From Doris montereyensis (lineage: Eukaryota; Mollusca; Gastropoda; Nudibranchia; Dorididae), in NCBI GenBank assembly GCA_037039925.1, contig JAXRKP010000026.1:208501-272500 (forward strand): DNA of 64,000 nt. Reading direction: 5' to 3'. Below the pieces are notes generated by a model, which saw only the letters and a program-made list of their open reading frames with translations, was not told the DNA's origin and searched no databases. Below are positions 27,701-43,110 of this stretch, piece by piece (the first letter of the stretch is position 1; the number at the start of each line of letters is the position of its first letter). A program made the translations under genes and the position numbers.

Positions 27701-30700
27701 CATCTCATCGATACAAACATACACATACTCCCACACTTACACATCTCATTGATACAAACATACATATACTCCCTCTCCCACAATTACACATCTCATTGAT
27801 ACAAGCATACATATACTCACACTTACACATCTCATTGATACTAGCATACATATACTCCCACACTTACACATCTCATTGATACAAACATACATATACTTCC
27901 ACACTTACACATCTCATTGATACTAGCATACATATACTCCCACACTTACACATCTCATTGATACAAGCATACATATACTCCCACACTTTTACATCCCCTT
28001 TGATACTAGCATACATATACTCCCACACTTACACATCTCATTGATACAAACATACATATACTCCCTCTTCCACAATTACACATCTCATTAATACAAGCAT
28101 ACATATACTCCCACACTTACACATCTCATTGATACAAACATACATATACTCCCACTCCCACAATTACACATGACATTGATACAAACATACATATACTCCC
28201 ACTCCCACACTTACACATCTCATTGATACTAGCACTCATATACTCCAACACTTACACATCTCATTGATACAGGCATACATATACTCCCACTCCCACACTT
28301 ACACATCTCATTGATACAAGCATACATATACTCCCACTCCCAAATTACACATCTCATTGATACAGGCATACATATACTCCCACTCCCACGCTTACACATC
28401 TCATTGATGCAAGCATACATATACTCCCACTCCCACACTTACACATCTCATTGATACTAGCATACATATACTCCCACTCCCACACTTACACATCTCATTG
28501 ATACTAGCATACATATACTCCCACTCCCACGCTTACACATTTCATTGATACTAGCAAACATATGCTCCCACTCCCACACTTACATCTCATTGATGCTAGC
28601 ATACATATACTCCCACACTTACACATCTCATTGATACAGGCATACATATACTCCTACACTGACACATCTCATTGATACAAGCATACATATACTCCCACTC
28701 CCACACTTACACATCTCTTTGATACAAACATACATATACTCCCAAACTTACACATCTCATTGATACAAACATACATATACTCCCAAACTTACACATCTCA
28801 TTGATACAAACATACATATACTCCCACTCCCACACTTACACATCTCATTGATACAAACATACATATACTCCCACAATTACACATCTGATTGATACAAACA
28901 TACATATACTCCCACACTTACACATCCCATTGATACACGCATATATATATACTCCCACAATTACACATCTCATTGATACAGGCATACATATACTCCCAAT
29001 CCCACACTTACACATCTCATTGACACAAACATACATATACTCCCACTCCCACACTTACACATCTCATTGATACAAACATACATATACTCCCAAACTTACA
29101 CATTTCATTGATACAAACATACATATACTCCCAAACTTACACATCTCATTGATACAAACATACATATACTCCCACACTTACACATCTCATTGATACAAAC
29201 ATACATATACTCCCACACTTACACATCTCATTGATACATGCATATATATACTCCCACAATTACACATCTCATTGATACTAGCATACATATACTCCCACAC
29301 TTACACATATCATTGATACAAACATACATATACTCCCACACTTACACATCTCATTGATACAAGCATACATATACTCCCACACTTACACATCTCATTGATA
29401 CCAACATACATATACTCCAACACTTACACATCTCATTGATACTAGCATACATATACTCCCACACTTACACATCTCATTGATACAAACATACATATACTCC
29501 CACACTTACACATCTCATTGATACTAGCATACATATACTCCCACACTTACACATCTCAGTGATACTAGCATACATATACTCCCACACTTACACATCTCAT
29601 TGATACAAACATACATATACTCCCACACTTACACATCTCATTGATACAGGCATACATATACTCCCACTCCCACACTTACACATCTCATTGATACAAACAT
29701 ACATATACTCCCACAATTGCACATCTCATTGATACAAACATACATATACTCCCACTCCAACACTTACAAATCTCATTGATACAAATATACATATACTCCC
29801 ACTCCCACACTTACACATCTCATTGATACAAACATACATATACTCCCACTCCCACACTTCTACACATCTCATTGATACAAACATACATATACTCCCACTC
29901 CCACACTTACACATCTCATTGATACTAGCATAAATATACTCCCACACTTACACATCTCATTGATACAGGCATACATATACTCCCACTCCCACAGTTACAC
30001 ATCTCATTGATACAAACATACATAATATACTCACACTCCCACACTTACACATCTCATTGATACAAACAGACATATACTCCCACTCCCACACTTACACATC
30101 TCATTGATACAAGCATACATATACTCCCACTCCCACACTTACACATCTCATTGATACAAGCATACATATACTCCCCACTCCCACACTTACACATCTCATT
30201 GATACTAGCATACATATACTCCCACACTTACATATCTCATTGATACAGGCATACATATACTCCCACTCCCACACTTACACATCTCATTGATACTAGCATA
30301 CATATACTCCCAAACTTACATATCTCATTGATACAGGCATACATATATTTCCACTCCCACACTTACATATCTCATTGATTTAGGCATACATATACTCCCA
30401 CACTTACACATCTCATTGATACAGGCATACATATACTCCCACACTTACACATCTCATTGATACAGGCATACATATACTCCCACTCCCACACTTACACATC
30501 TCATTGATACAAGCATACATATACTCCCATTCCCACACTTACACATCTCATTGATACAGAGATACATATACTCCCACTCCCACACTTACACATCTCATTG
30601 ATACAAGCATACATATACTCCCACTCCCACACTTACACATCTCTTTGATACAAACATACATATACTCCCAAACTTACACATCTCATCGATACAAACATAC

Positions 30701-33700
30701 ATATACTCCCAAACTTACATATCTCATTGATACAAACATACATATACTCCCAAACTTACACATCTCATTGATACAAACATACATATACTCCCACTCCCAC
30801 ACTTACACATCTCATTGATACAAACATACATATTCTCCCACAATTACACATCTGATTGATACAAACATACATATACTCCCACACTTACACATCTCATTGA
30901 TACACGCATATATATACTCCCACAATTACACATCTGATTGATACAAACATACATATACTCCCAAACTTACACATCTCATTGATACAGACATACATATACT
31001 CCCACTCCCACACTTACACATCTCATTGATACAAACATACATATATTCCCACACTTACACATCTCATTGATACAAACATACATATACTCCCACTCCACAC
31101 TTACACATCTCATTGATACAGGCATACATAACTCCCACATACACATCTCATTGATACAGGCATACATATACTCCCATTCCCACACTTACACATCTCATTG
31201 ATACAAACATACATATACTCCCACTCCCAAACTTACACATCTCATTGATACAAACATACATATACTTCCAAACTTACACATCTCATTGATACAAACATAC
31301 ATATACTCCCACACTTACACATCTCATTGATACAAACATACATATACTCCCACACTTACACATCTCATTGATACAGGCATACATATACTCCCACACTTAC
31401 ACATCTCATTGATACAAACATACATCTACTCCCACACTTACACATCTCATTGATACACGCATATATAAACTCCCACAATTACACATCTCATTGATACAAA
31501 CATACATATACTCCCACACTTACACATCTCATTGATACAGACATACATATACTCCCACACTTACACATCTCATTGATACAAGCATACATATACTCCCACA
31601 CTTACACATCTCATTGATACAAACATACATATACTCCCACACTTACACATCTCATTGATATTAGCATACATATACTCCCACACTTACACATCTCATTGAT
31701 ACAAACATACATATACTCCCACACTTACACATCTCATTGATACAAGCATACATATACTCCCACATTTACACATCTCATTGATACAAACATACATATACTC
31801 CCACACTTACACATCTCATTCATACTAGCATACATATACTCCCACACTTACACATCTCATTGATACAAACATACATATACTCCCACACTTACACATCTCA
31901 TTGATACAAACATACATATACTCCCACTTCCACACTTACACATCTCATTGATACAAACATACATATACTCCCACAATTACACATCTGATTGATACAAACA
32001 TACATATACTCCCACACTTACACATCTCGTTGATACACGCATATATATACTCCCACAATTACACATCTCATTGATACAGGCATACATATACTCCCAATCC
32101 CACACTTACACATCTCATTGATACAAACATACATATACTCCCACTCCCACACTTACACATCTCAATTGATACAAACATACATATACTCCCAAACTTACAC
32201 ATCTCATTGATACAAATATACATATACTCCCAAACTTACCCATGTCATTGATACAAACATACATATATTCCCAAACTTACACATCTCATTGATATAAGCA
32301 TACATATACTCCCACACTTACACATCTCATTGATACAAACATACATATACTCCCAAACTTACACATCTCATTGAAACAAACATACATATACTCCCACTCC
32401 CACGCTTACACATCTCATTGATACAAACATACATATACTCCCACAATTACACATATGATTGATACAAACATACATATACTCCCACACTTACACATCTCAT
32501 TGATACACGTATATATATACTACCACAATTACAGATCTCATTGATACAGACGTACATATACTCCCAATCCCACACTTACACATCTCATTGATACAAACAT
32601 ACATATACTCCCACTCCCACACTTACGCATCTCATTGATACAAACATACATATACTCCCAAACTTACATATCTCATTGATACAAACATACATATACTCCC
32701 ACACTTACACATCTCATTGATACAAACATACATGTACTCCCACACTTACACATCTCATTGATACAAGCATACATATACTCCCACACTTACACATCTCATT
32801 GATACAAACATACATATACTCCCACACTTACACATCTCATTGATACACGCATATATATACTCCCACAATTACACATCTCATTGATACAAGCACACATATA
32901 CTCCCACACTTACACATTTCATTGATACACGCATATATATACTCCCACACTTACACATTTCATTGATACTAGCATACATATACTCCCTTACACTTACACT
33001 TCTCATTGATACAAACATACATATACTCCCAAACTTACACATCTCATTGATACAAACATACATATACTCCCACTCCCACACTTACACATCTCATTGATAC
33101 AAACATACATATACTCCCACAATTACACATCTGATTGATACAAACATACATATACTCCCACACTTACACATCTCATTGATACACGCATATATATACTCCC
33201 ACATTTACACATCTCATTGATACAGGCATACATATACTCCCAATCCCACACTTACACATCTCATTGATACAAACATACATATACTCCCACTCCCAAACTT
33301 ACACATCTCATTGATACAAACATACATATACTCCCAAACTTACACATCTCATTGATACAAACATACATATACTCCCAAACTTAGACATCTCATTGATACT
33401 AGCATACATATACTCCCATACTTACACATCTCATTGATACTAGCATACATATAGTCCCACACTTACACATCTCATTGATACAAACATTCTTATACTCCCT
33501 CTCCCACAATTACACATTTCATTAATACAAGCATACATATACTCCCACACTTACACATCTCATTGATACTAGCATACGTATACTCCCACTCCCACACTTA
33601 CACATCTCATTGATACAAGCATACATATACTCCCACACTTACACATCTCATTGATACAAGCATACGTATACTCCCGCTCCCACACTTACACATCTCATTG

Positions 33701-36700
33701 ATACAAGCATACATACTACTTACTCATCTCATTGATACAAGCATACATATACTCCCACTCCCACACTTACACATCTCATTGATACAAGCATACATATACT
33801 CCCACTCCCACACTTACTCATCTCATTGATACAAGCATACATATACTCCCACTCCCACACTTACACATCTCATTGATACAAGCATACATATATACTCTTA
33901 CTCATCTCCCACACTTACTCATCTCATTGATACAAGCATACATATACTCCCACTCCCACACTTACACATCTCATTGATACAAGCATACATATACTCCCAC
34001 TCCCACACTTACACATCTCATTGATACAATCATACATATACTCCACTCCCACACTTACACATCTCATTGATACTAGCATACCTATACTCCCACACTTACA
34101 CATCTCATTGATACAAGCATACATATACTCCCACACTTACACATCTCATTGATACAAGCATACATATACTCCCACTCCCACACTTACACATCTCATTTAT
34201 ACTAGCATACATATACTCCCACACTTACACATCTCATTGATACAAGCATACATATACTCCCACACTTACATATCTCATTGATACAAGCATACATATACTC
34301 CCACACTTACACATCTCATTGATACTAGCATACATATACTTCCACTCCCACACTTACACATCTCATTGATACTAGCATACATATACTCCCACAATTACAC
34401 ATCTCATTGATACTAGCATACATATACTCCCACAATTACACATCTCATTGATACTAGCATACATATACTCCCACACTTACACATCTCATTGATACAAACA
34501 TACATATACTCCCACTCCCGCACTTACACATCTCATTGATACAAACCTACATATACTCCCACTCCCACACTTACACATCTCATTGATACAAACATACATA
34601 TACTCCCACTCCCACACTTACACATCTCATTGATACAAACATACATATACTCCCACTCCCACACTTACACATCTCATTGATACAAACATACATATACTCT
34701 CACTCCCACAATTACACATCTCATTGATACTAGCATACATATACTCCCACACTTACACATCTCATTGATACAAACATACATATACTCCCACACTTACACA
34801 TCTCATTGATACTAGCATACATATACTCCCACACTTACACATCTCATTGATACAAACATACATATACTCCCACACTTACACATCTCATTGATACAAACAT
34901 ACATATACTCCCACACTTACACATCTCATTGATACTAGCATACATATACTCCCACTCCCACACTTACACATCTCATTGATACAAGCATACATATACTCCC
35001 ACACTTACACATCTCATTGATACAAACATACATATACTCCCACACTTACACATCTCATTGATACAAACATACATATACTCCCACACTTACACATCTCATT
35101 GATACTAGCATACATATACTCCCACTCCCACACTTACACATCTCATTGATACAAGCATACATATACTCCCACACTTACACATCTCATTGATACTAGCATA
35201 CATATACTCCCACACTTACACATCTCATTGATACTAGCATACATATACTCCCACACTTACACATCTCATTGATACAAGCATACATATACTTCCACACTTA
35301 CACATCTCATTGATACAAACATACATATACTCCCACAATTACACATCTCATTGATACAAACATACATATACTCCCACACTTACATATTTTATTGATACAG
35401 GCATACATATACTCCCACAATTACACATCTCATTGATACAAACATACATATCCCACACTCATTTCATTGATCAAACCACTCCCACTCCCACACTTACACA
35501 TCTCATTGATACAAACATACATATACTCCCACTCCCACACTTACACATCTCATTGATACAAACATACATATACTCCCACTCCCACACTTACACATCTCAT
35601 TGATACAAACATACATATACTCCTCCCACACTTACACATCTCATTGATACAAACATACATATACTCCCACTCCCACACTTACACATCTCATTGATACAAA
35701 CATACATATACTCCCACTCCCACACTTACACATCTCATTGATACAAACATACATATACTCCCACTCCCACACTTACACATCTCATTGATACAAACATACA
35801 TATACTCCACACTCCCACACTTACACATCTCATTGATACAAGCATACATATACTCCCACACTTACACATCTCATTGATACAAGCATACATATACTCCCAC
35901 TCCCACACTTACACATCTCATTGATACAAACATACATGTACTCCCACTCCCACACTTACACATCTCATTTACATATACTCCCCCACACTTTGATACAAAC
36001 ATACATATACTCCACACACTTACACATCTCATTGATACAAACATACATATATACTCCCACACTTACACATCTCATTGATACAGGCATACATAACTCCCAC
36101 ACTTACACATGTCATTGATACAAACATACATATACTCCCACTCCCACACTTACACATCTCATTGATACAAACATACATGTACTCCCACTCCCACAATTAC
36201 ACATCTCATTGATACAAACATACATATACTCCCACTCCCACACTTACACATCTCATTGATACAACATTGATACAAACATACATATACTCCCACTCCCACA
36301 CTTACACATCTCATTGATACAAACATACATATACTCCCACTCCCACACATTACACTCCCATCTCATTGATACAAACATACATATACTCCCACAATTGCAC
36401 ATTGCATTGATACAAGCATATATATACTCCCACAATTGCACATTACATTCATACAAGCATATATATACTCCCACAATTGCACATCTCATTGATACAAACA
36501 TACATATACTCCCACTCCCACACTGACACATCTCATTGATACAAGCATACATATACTCCCACAATTGCACATTGCATTGATACAAACATACATATAGTCC
36601 CACAATTGCACATTGCATTGATACAAGCATTGATACAAGCATACATATACTCCCACAATTGCACATTGCATTCATACAAGCATATATATACTCCCACAAT

Positions 36701-36810
36701 TGCACATTGCATTGATACAAGCATACATATACTCCCACAATTGCACATTGCATTCATACTTAAGCAAATATATGCTCCCACTATTGCACATTGCATTGAT
36801 CCAAGCATAT
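18776..36810 (-). repeat. Satellite C, 41/47-bp unit, about 18 kb
   Basis: More than 400 tandem units. On the plus strand a unit reads CACTTACACATCTCATTGAT, then ACAAACATACATATACTCC and CA. An optional 6-bp TCCCAC insertion makes the 47-bp form. Variable positions are ACAAACAT/ACTAGCAT/ACAAGCAT/ACAGGCAT and CACACTT/CACAATT/CAAACTT. Variant runs cluster and repeat as larger blocks (see findings). Translations such as YMYVCINEMCKCGSICM recur on the minus strand with breaks and are not genes. The left end joins a LINE fragment at 18775. The right end decays into a separate subfamily. Confidence 0.97.
36385..36810 (-). repeat. Diverged terminal subfamily of satellite C
   Basis: The last ten or so units differ from the main array: they read TTGCACATTGCATTGATACA instead of TTACACATCTCATTGATACA, sometimes with CATTCATACAAGCATATATA. 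The same TTGCATTGATAC core appears in the very first unit at 18776. Edge units are commonly older and less homogenised. Confidence 0.85.
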
Positions 36811-37728
36811 GATATAGAGGAAACAATCAAAAAAAATGATCATATCGACGTCTGTTTTCACAACAGTACAGATCTAAACCTAGATTTATAATTGTATTTA
36901 CATAAGTCACAATACCGGACACTGTCGAAAGAGTAAGGGGGCTGCTACAACAAGGGAAACCCGTGTGAAACGTTTGTTTCGTGTTATTTAAAAAAAAATT
37001 TTACTTGCATTTTTCTCGAAATGTATTTTTTCCACACTAAAATTCTATCTCCTCCGCCATTTAGAAACGATTTGTATTATATTTGGCACACATGTTTCTG
37101 TTGTCAATGTTAATAGAATGACGTCGGTTTTTTTTTTTTTATATATTGTAAATTTTTGAGAAATCATCTTCTTTTGTAATAAAACGCCGTTTTTGTACAT
37201 TATATAGTATTTTTAAAATTTTATTTAAAAAAAAAACTATCCAAAATATCGAAAAACCCGACGTCACTCTTTAGATATTGAATGGAAAAGATGATCTGTA
37301 CAGGTTTGAGTGATTTTATTCCTAACTAAGGAGGAGATGGATTTTGAAAATTGAGTCAAAATCCAACATGGCGGCCGTTTCTATGACAACCAAGGACGCT
37401 ACAAAATTTTCAATGATATAGGATGACTGTATTTTGATAGTTACTCATGTACATACTGAAAGCAAAAAACCTAAACTCAAAAGCCAAAAAAATCACTTCG
37501 GGTGCCGTACCCCCCCCTTAAAAATAATACCAAAAGTAAATATGAAAACAACAACAACAACAACAACAACAAAAACAAACAAAACCGAACCCACTCACAA
37601 TGTCTTGCCCCAATCATTAATCATACAATACACTGCAAAAATGAAGTAGAAGTAAATTATACCCCACCCCTCTTCTACTACTACTAATAATACAAATCTT
37701 TAATATCCAAAAGAAAATATTCATTTTT
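36811..37728. other. AT-rich dispersed repeat region, no gene
   Basis: Contains homopolymer A and T runs and, at 37010-37420, sequence related to 47480-47880 (shared TTTCTC-AAATGT start, AATTTGG/ATTTGGCACACA blocks and a common conserved end motif). Positions 37547-37575 are a short (CAA)n. Open frames of 60-70 codons in the CAA region are compositional. Confidence 0.6.
37363..37391 (+). promoter_or_regulatory. YY1-like plus X-box-like composite motif, copy 1
   Basis: CCAACATGGCGGCC resembles the YY1 site (AANATGGCGGC). It is followed directly by GTTTCTATGACAACC, an imperfect RFX X-box (GTTNCCATGGNAAC). It is one of two copies in the dispersed repeat. Regulatory activity is an inference from the motifs. 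Confidence 0.4.
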
Positions 37729-38542
37729 TTTATTTCCATTTCTCATGTGACAAAAATACATGATTTAGTTCATAACTTTACAAATTATAATTTACATTTC
37801 TCATTTGACAAAAATACATTAATTAGTACATAACTTTACAAATTAATATTTACATTTCTCAAGTGACAAAAATACATTAGCTAGTACATAACTTTACAAA
37901 TTATGATTTACATTTCTCATGTGACAAAAATAGATTATTTAGTACATAACTTTACAGATTATGATTTACGTTTTTCATGTGACAAAAATACATTATTTAG
38001 TACATAACTTTACAAATCATGATTTCCATTTCTCATTTGACAAAAATACATTATTTAGTACATAACTTTTCAAATTATGATTCACATTTCTCATTTGACA
38101 AAAATACATTATTTAGTACATAACTTTACAAATTATGATTTACATTTCTCATTTGACAAAAATACATTATTTAGTACATAACTTTACAAATTATGATTTA
38201 CATTTCTCATTTGACAAAAATACATTATTTAGTACATAACTTACAAATTATGGTTTACATTTCTCATTTGACAAAAATACATTATTTAGTACATAACTTT
38301 ACAAATTATGATTTACATTTCTCATTTGACAAAAATACATTATTTAGTGCATAACTTTACAAATTATGATTTACATTTTTCATTTGACAAAAATACGTTA
38401 TTTAGTACATAACTTTACAAATTATGATTTACATTTCTCATTTGACAAAAATACATTATTTAGTACATAACTTTACAAATTATGATTTACATTTCTCTTT
38501 TGACAAAATACATTATTTAGTACATAACTTTTCAAATTATGT
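37729..38542 (+). repeat. Satellite D, 57-bp AT-rich unit
   Basis: About 14 units, each reading TTTACATTTCTCATTTGACA, then AAAATACATTATTTAGTACA, then TAACTTTACAAATTATGA. Units at the left end (37735-37990) are most diverged and those in the middle almost identical. Confidence 0.96.
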
Positions 38543-38593
38543 CGCTCAAATCACGGTCCACTCGCACCACCATATAACACAATCCTAATTAAT

Positions 38594-38664
38594 ATTATTT
38601 ACACACGCACACACGTACGCACACACGTACGCACACACGTACACACACACACACACACACACTC
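38594..38664. repeat. (CA)n-rich microsatellite
   Basis: CACACGTACG repeats run into plain CA repeats. Confidence 0.95.
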
Positions 38665-38769
38665 GATAACGCCCACACCTCCCACTCACAACGACACCCT
38701 AGTCACATACACAATCAGGTAGATACACAAACCCCCAACCCCATCCTCTTCTCAATCGTCCATTATCCT

Positions 38770-39078
38770 CAAGATCCATGAACGCGATGAAAAAATAAGA
38801 TATATGACTTGTGACTTACCTCCCTTTCTAACTCTATGTACTGCGTTACCCACAATGTTCAAGAAAGCGATGAAAATAAGAGAAAAGATTTGTGACTTAA
38901 CCCCCCCCCACACTTTCTAACTCTATGTACTGCAGTACCCACAATATGCAAGAAAGCAATGATAATAAGAGAAGCGACTTGTGACTTACCTCCTTTCTAA
39001 CTCTATGTACTGCGTTGCCTACAATATGCAAGAAAGCAATGAAAATGAGAGAAGCGACTTGTGACCTACCTCCTTCCT
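38770..39078 (-). repeat. Minisatellite E, left part (about 80-bp units)
   Basis: Three to four units containing CTCTATGTACTGCGTTACCC, then ACAATATGCAAGAAAGCAAT and GTGACTTACCTCC. The same family resumes at 42215 after LINE copy B, so the array was split by that insertion or lies on both sides of it. The minus strand of each unit contains GGTAAGTCAC. Confidence 0.9.
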
Positions 39079-41240
39079 AACACTTTCTTTCTTTCTTTAT
39101 CAGTTCCCTTTCTACCTCTCCGTGTATGGGTTCAAATGCCCGACATGATCTTTGTCCAGGATGCTCTGTCCTGGCATTTTCTGTTTCTTTCCAAAAAAGT
39201 TAAATTTCTATGCTTTAATGCTTTTATTATATCTTTTCCCCACTTTCTCCGAGGCCTGCCTTTTGGTCTTTTTACCTTGGGCTTAAGCATTGTATACTGA
39301 TTTAGCTATTCTATTGTCATCCATTCTGTTTTCTGCCCAGACCATCGCAATTGATTTTCTATCTTAGTTTTTATGCCACCTGCTTTGGTTTTATCTCTTT
39401 ATTGTTGTGTTTCTGATTTTGTCTCTTATAGTTTTCCCTACTACGTTTCTTAGATATTTCATTTCAGCTGCTTGCTTGTGCTCTACTGTATTCTCTACTG
39501 TCGAAGGTCCAGGTGTCGCTGCCATAGAAGAGAGTAGGACGATAATCTGTGTTGTATACTGCCATTTTGGTTTTTGTTGACAATTCTTGTTTACCTATAA
39601 AGGCCTTTCCTAGATTGTTATTTGCCTTTTGATTCTCTGGCTGATTCCTTCTCTTGGTTTTCTCTCTGAGTTAATCACTACTCCTAGGTAATTGTAACTT
39701 TGAACTTGTTCTAAATTCTCCTGCTCAATTTAAGATTTTGTGTTTCAGCTATCCTAGTTACTAGCATTGTTTCGGTTTTCTTTGCATTTAGCCTCATTCT
39801 TGTATTATTTAGTTCATTGTTCATCACGTTGATATTCGACTGAAGATCAAGACAGATTTTCCAAACAGAACTATATCATCGGCAAATGAAAGCATTGATA
39901 CATTTACTGGTTTTAGCTTCCACTATCATATACCTACATTCGTTTTCTTCATTTTTGAGGATGCATTGCAGACTGAATCCATAAATGGGTTAAACAAAAG
40001 AGGACTTAGGGATACAACCCTGTTGTAAGGAATGCTATGGTTTGTCCCTCTTCTCAGTGTCAAATACCATTTCTAAGTCATTAGAACACATGTGCAAATC
40101 AATGTTTCTCTCAAAGAATTTTTTCATTATTTGTCTAATTTTAAATATGTGGTCTTAGACACTTCTTCCGGTCTAAATCCACTGTGATGTTCTTCATTCT
40201 CATCCTCTAGTGTTTTCCTTAGTCTCATTTCTAGTATCCTGGCATACACCTTTCCTGGTACGGTGAGTAATGATATCCCTCTTATAGTTTGAGCATTCCA
40301 TATGGTTGATCCTTGCTTATGTATTGGTACTACTAAGACTAGACTTTTTCCAGTCGTCTGGCACCTGTTTGTACTTGAATGCTTTTGGTTTTTAATCCTT
40401 TCTGGACAAACTTGATCTGCTCCTGGGGCCTTTTCTAATTTCACTTCTTGTAGCTGTTTGGATAAGGGAACATTGATATATCTACATCTCAAGCTGTCTC
40501 ATCTACATTACTTGTTACTCTTACTAATGGATCTGTTCTCCTTGTTTTAGATGTTACGAAGGTATTATGTAATTGTTGAAAATATAGTCTCCATGTTTCC
40601 ATGATTTTGCTGTCTTCTTTCAATATTTCTCATTCGGCATGTATAATGTCGTATTGGGCATCGTGTTGATCTTTTCATGCTCTTCGTTCCCTTTCCCCTC
40701 CCCCAATCCCAACCCGAACAGCTTTTGATTTCCCAGATACATTTCTGGTTTGAGTCTTTGTCAAAGTTTTCCCATTGTCCTCATTTTTGCTTTCGACTGA
40801 ATCCTTTTTTGATAAACGATAGTTCTTTTATTCACGTAATCTATCTACCCTCTGGTCTCTATTTGCAAGTATATCTTCCAGGCATCCTTCTTTTCTTTGA
40901 TCTTAGTCTTGAATTGTTCATTCCACCATGCTGTGCTCTTTCCTATATAATGTGTTTCCTACCACAGACCTCTTAAGTACAACTGAGGAGTGTTTCTTCA
41001 TACATTTGCCAATTTTCTTCTATTGTGCTATCATTCAGATCCATCTGCCTTTTACTGATAAATCTTTTTATACTAGATTCTAATCTGTTTTACTATTGGT
41101 TTATTTACTATCCTCTATTTTGAGTTTAGTAGATTACTCTTTTCTTTCTTTTCTGTTTGTTTCATATCAGTAATCTGGATGGCAATCACTAGGTGATGAT
41201 CACTAAATATGTCTACTCCTCTTTGCATCCAATCTTCTTA
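39079..41240 (-). mobile_element. LINE copy B, RTE-like, 5'-truncated
   Basis: Reads on the minus strand from the end of the endonuclease (FSDHHLV near 41200) through the RT (KAPGADQV near 40425, VVPIHKQGST near 40320, ISLLTVPGKVYARILEMRLR near 40240, HHSGFRP near 40180, FADD at 39875-39886) to the C-terminal LYGSDTWTF-like block near 39520. The 3' end at 39079 is a CTTT run (GAAA on the sense strand). Part of the RT between the FRPG block and the VRQG block is deleted, and stops and frameshifts are common. It keeps an intact FADD box but cannot be active. Confidence 0.9.
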
Positions 41241-41590
41241 AAACAGGGATTGCCAACTATTATTGGGCATGAAATAGGTTTCTCAGTGACAGCTTCATTG
41301 CTAAAGACAGAACAAAACACGTGACGTTTGAAATATAACCTTTCTTGAAGACAACAAACGAGAAATATCTAGAATCTAGATCTAAGCACTACCTCAGGCC
41401 TCACACAATGTGATGTCAGAAGAAAACATAAAGGAGAAAGACAGAAAGAAAAAGACTTTGATGATAAGAAATAGTAGAGGGGGTGTGAAGAATGACTGAG
41501 AGTGGAAGGATCAGATCTAGAATGAAATAAAAATATGAAAATAAATAACTAATTAAAGGTGAGAAGAAGATAGAGGGAAGGATAGAAAGA
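41241..41590. other. Unassigned sequence beyond LINE copy B
   Basis: A-rich, purine-rich non-coding DNA grading into the GA microsatellite. No open frame of note. Confidence 0.5.
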
Positions 41591-41594
41591 GTGA

Positions 41595-41603
41595 TTAGAG
41601 AGA

Positions 41604-41657
<54 letters not shown>

Positions 41658-41875
41658 CGAGAGAGTCAGAGAGAGAGATGACCAGAGAGAGAGAGAGACA
41701 AAAGAGTGAGTGAGAGTTCAGATGTCAAGCGAAAGATTGAGTGGATTTGAGAGATCTCATTGTAGAGAGAGAGAGTTCTGAGAGAGAGAGAGACTTCATT
41801 TCAATTAAGAGAGAGAGAGAGAGAGAGAGAGAGCAGGGCAAGGAAGAAAGAAAGGGAAGAAAGAAAGGGAGAGAG
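41595..41875. repeat. (GA)n-rich microsatellite tract
   Basis: Several GA runs separated by short unique pieces, then GGAAGAAAGAAAGGGA. The tract is compositional and non-coding. Confidence 0.95.
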
Positions 41876-42214
41876 AGATTTGTGAGTATGGGAAAAAAAA
41901 ACGAAAAATAGGATAGATATAAGATTAGATTTATATCTCACTGGGTCTAGAAAGAAGAAATGATCGAGAATAAATTAGAGGAAGTATCAATCAAGGCAAA
42001 AATTTACATTGAAGGTGCGAAATGTATACAAATTACAAATTTATTGCTCACTAAAGGAAGAGAGTAAACTTTTATCTGAAATTTCAAAAATGCCAGGTAC
42101 TCATTAGCTGATGCTTTCCAAGTCCTCGACTGCAAGGCAGCAGGAAACTGATGCAGGGCATGATCCCATCACTGATCGTGAATCCCCGTACAGGTACTGT
42201 ACCTATTGTCCACT
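41876..42214. other. Unassigned sequence
   Basis: A-rich spacer. From about 42190 it grades into minisatellite E. No gene is seen. Confidence 0.5.
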
Positions 42215-43110
42215 TACCCGGATTTCTAACACTATGTACTGCATTACCTACAGTATTCATCAAGAAGGTCTGAAAATAAGAGAAAGGACTCTATGACTTA
42301 CCGTCTTCTCTAACTCTATGTACTGCATTACCACAAGGTCCAGGAAAGGGATCAAAATAAGAAAAAGGATTTGTTACTTACCTTACTCTCTAACTCTATG
42401 TACTGCATTACTCCCAAGAAAGATGAAAATAAGAGCAAAATCTTGTGACTTACTGCCATTTTTAACTCTATGAACTGCATTATCCACAGGATTCAAGAAA
42501 GAGATGATGAAGCACAGTGTGGCTTACCTCCTTTCTAACTATATGTACTGCATTACCATCAATATTCAAGAAAGGGATGAAAATGAAATAAAGCACAACG
42601 TCCTTTCTAACTATGTACTGCATTACCTACAATATCAAAGTGTGACTTACCTTTCCTATTGCTACCTACAATATCCAAGTGTGACTTATGTACTGCATTT
42701 TACAATATCCAAGTGTGACTTACCTCCCTTTCTAATTCTATGTACTGCATTACCCACAATATCCGTGTGACTTACCTTCCTTTCTCTAATTCTATGTACT
42801 GCATTACCCACAATATCCACGTGTGACTTACCTCCCTTTCTAATTCTATGTACCATTACCCACAATATCCAAGTGTGACTTACCTCCTTTCTAATTCTAT
42901 GTACTGCATTACCCACAATATCCACGTGTGACTTACCTTCCTTTCTAACGTTTATACTGCATTACCCACAATATCCAAGGATGACTTACCTTAAGTAATC
43001 TATGTACTGCATTACCCACAATATCCACGTGTGACTTATTTTCTAATTTATGTACTGCATTACCCACAATATCCACGTGTGACTTATCCTTTCTAATTCC
43101 TATGTACTGC
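42215..43110 (-). repeat. Minisatellite E, right part (80-bp then 54-bp units)
   Basis: Starts with longer units like those at 38770 (with AAGAAAG-ATGAAAATAAGAG) and shortens to a 54-bp form: TTTCTAATTCTATGTACTGC, ATTACCCACAATATCCACGT, GTGACTTACC. On the minus strand most units carry AGGAGGTAAGTCAC, a perfect splice-donor core. The 54-bp form keeps an open frame reading DIVGNAVHRIRKGGKSHV. The short open frames are not proposed as a protein. Repeat length and frame agree because 54 is divisible by 3. Confidence 0.92.

Noticed and set aside
18869..36891. Cys-rich repeated frames (CINEMCKCGSICM) in satellite C, resembling a Cys-rich repeat protein
   Set aside because: Frames break every few units because unit lengths of 41 and 47 are not multiples of 3. 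Both strands show open frames, as expected of a simple array.
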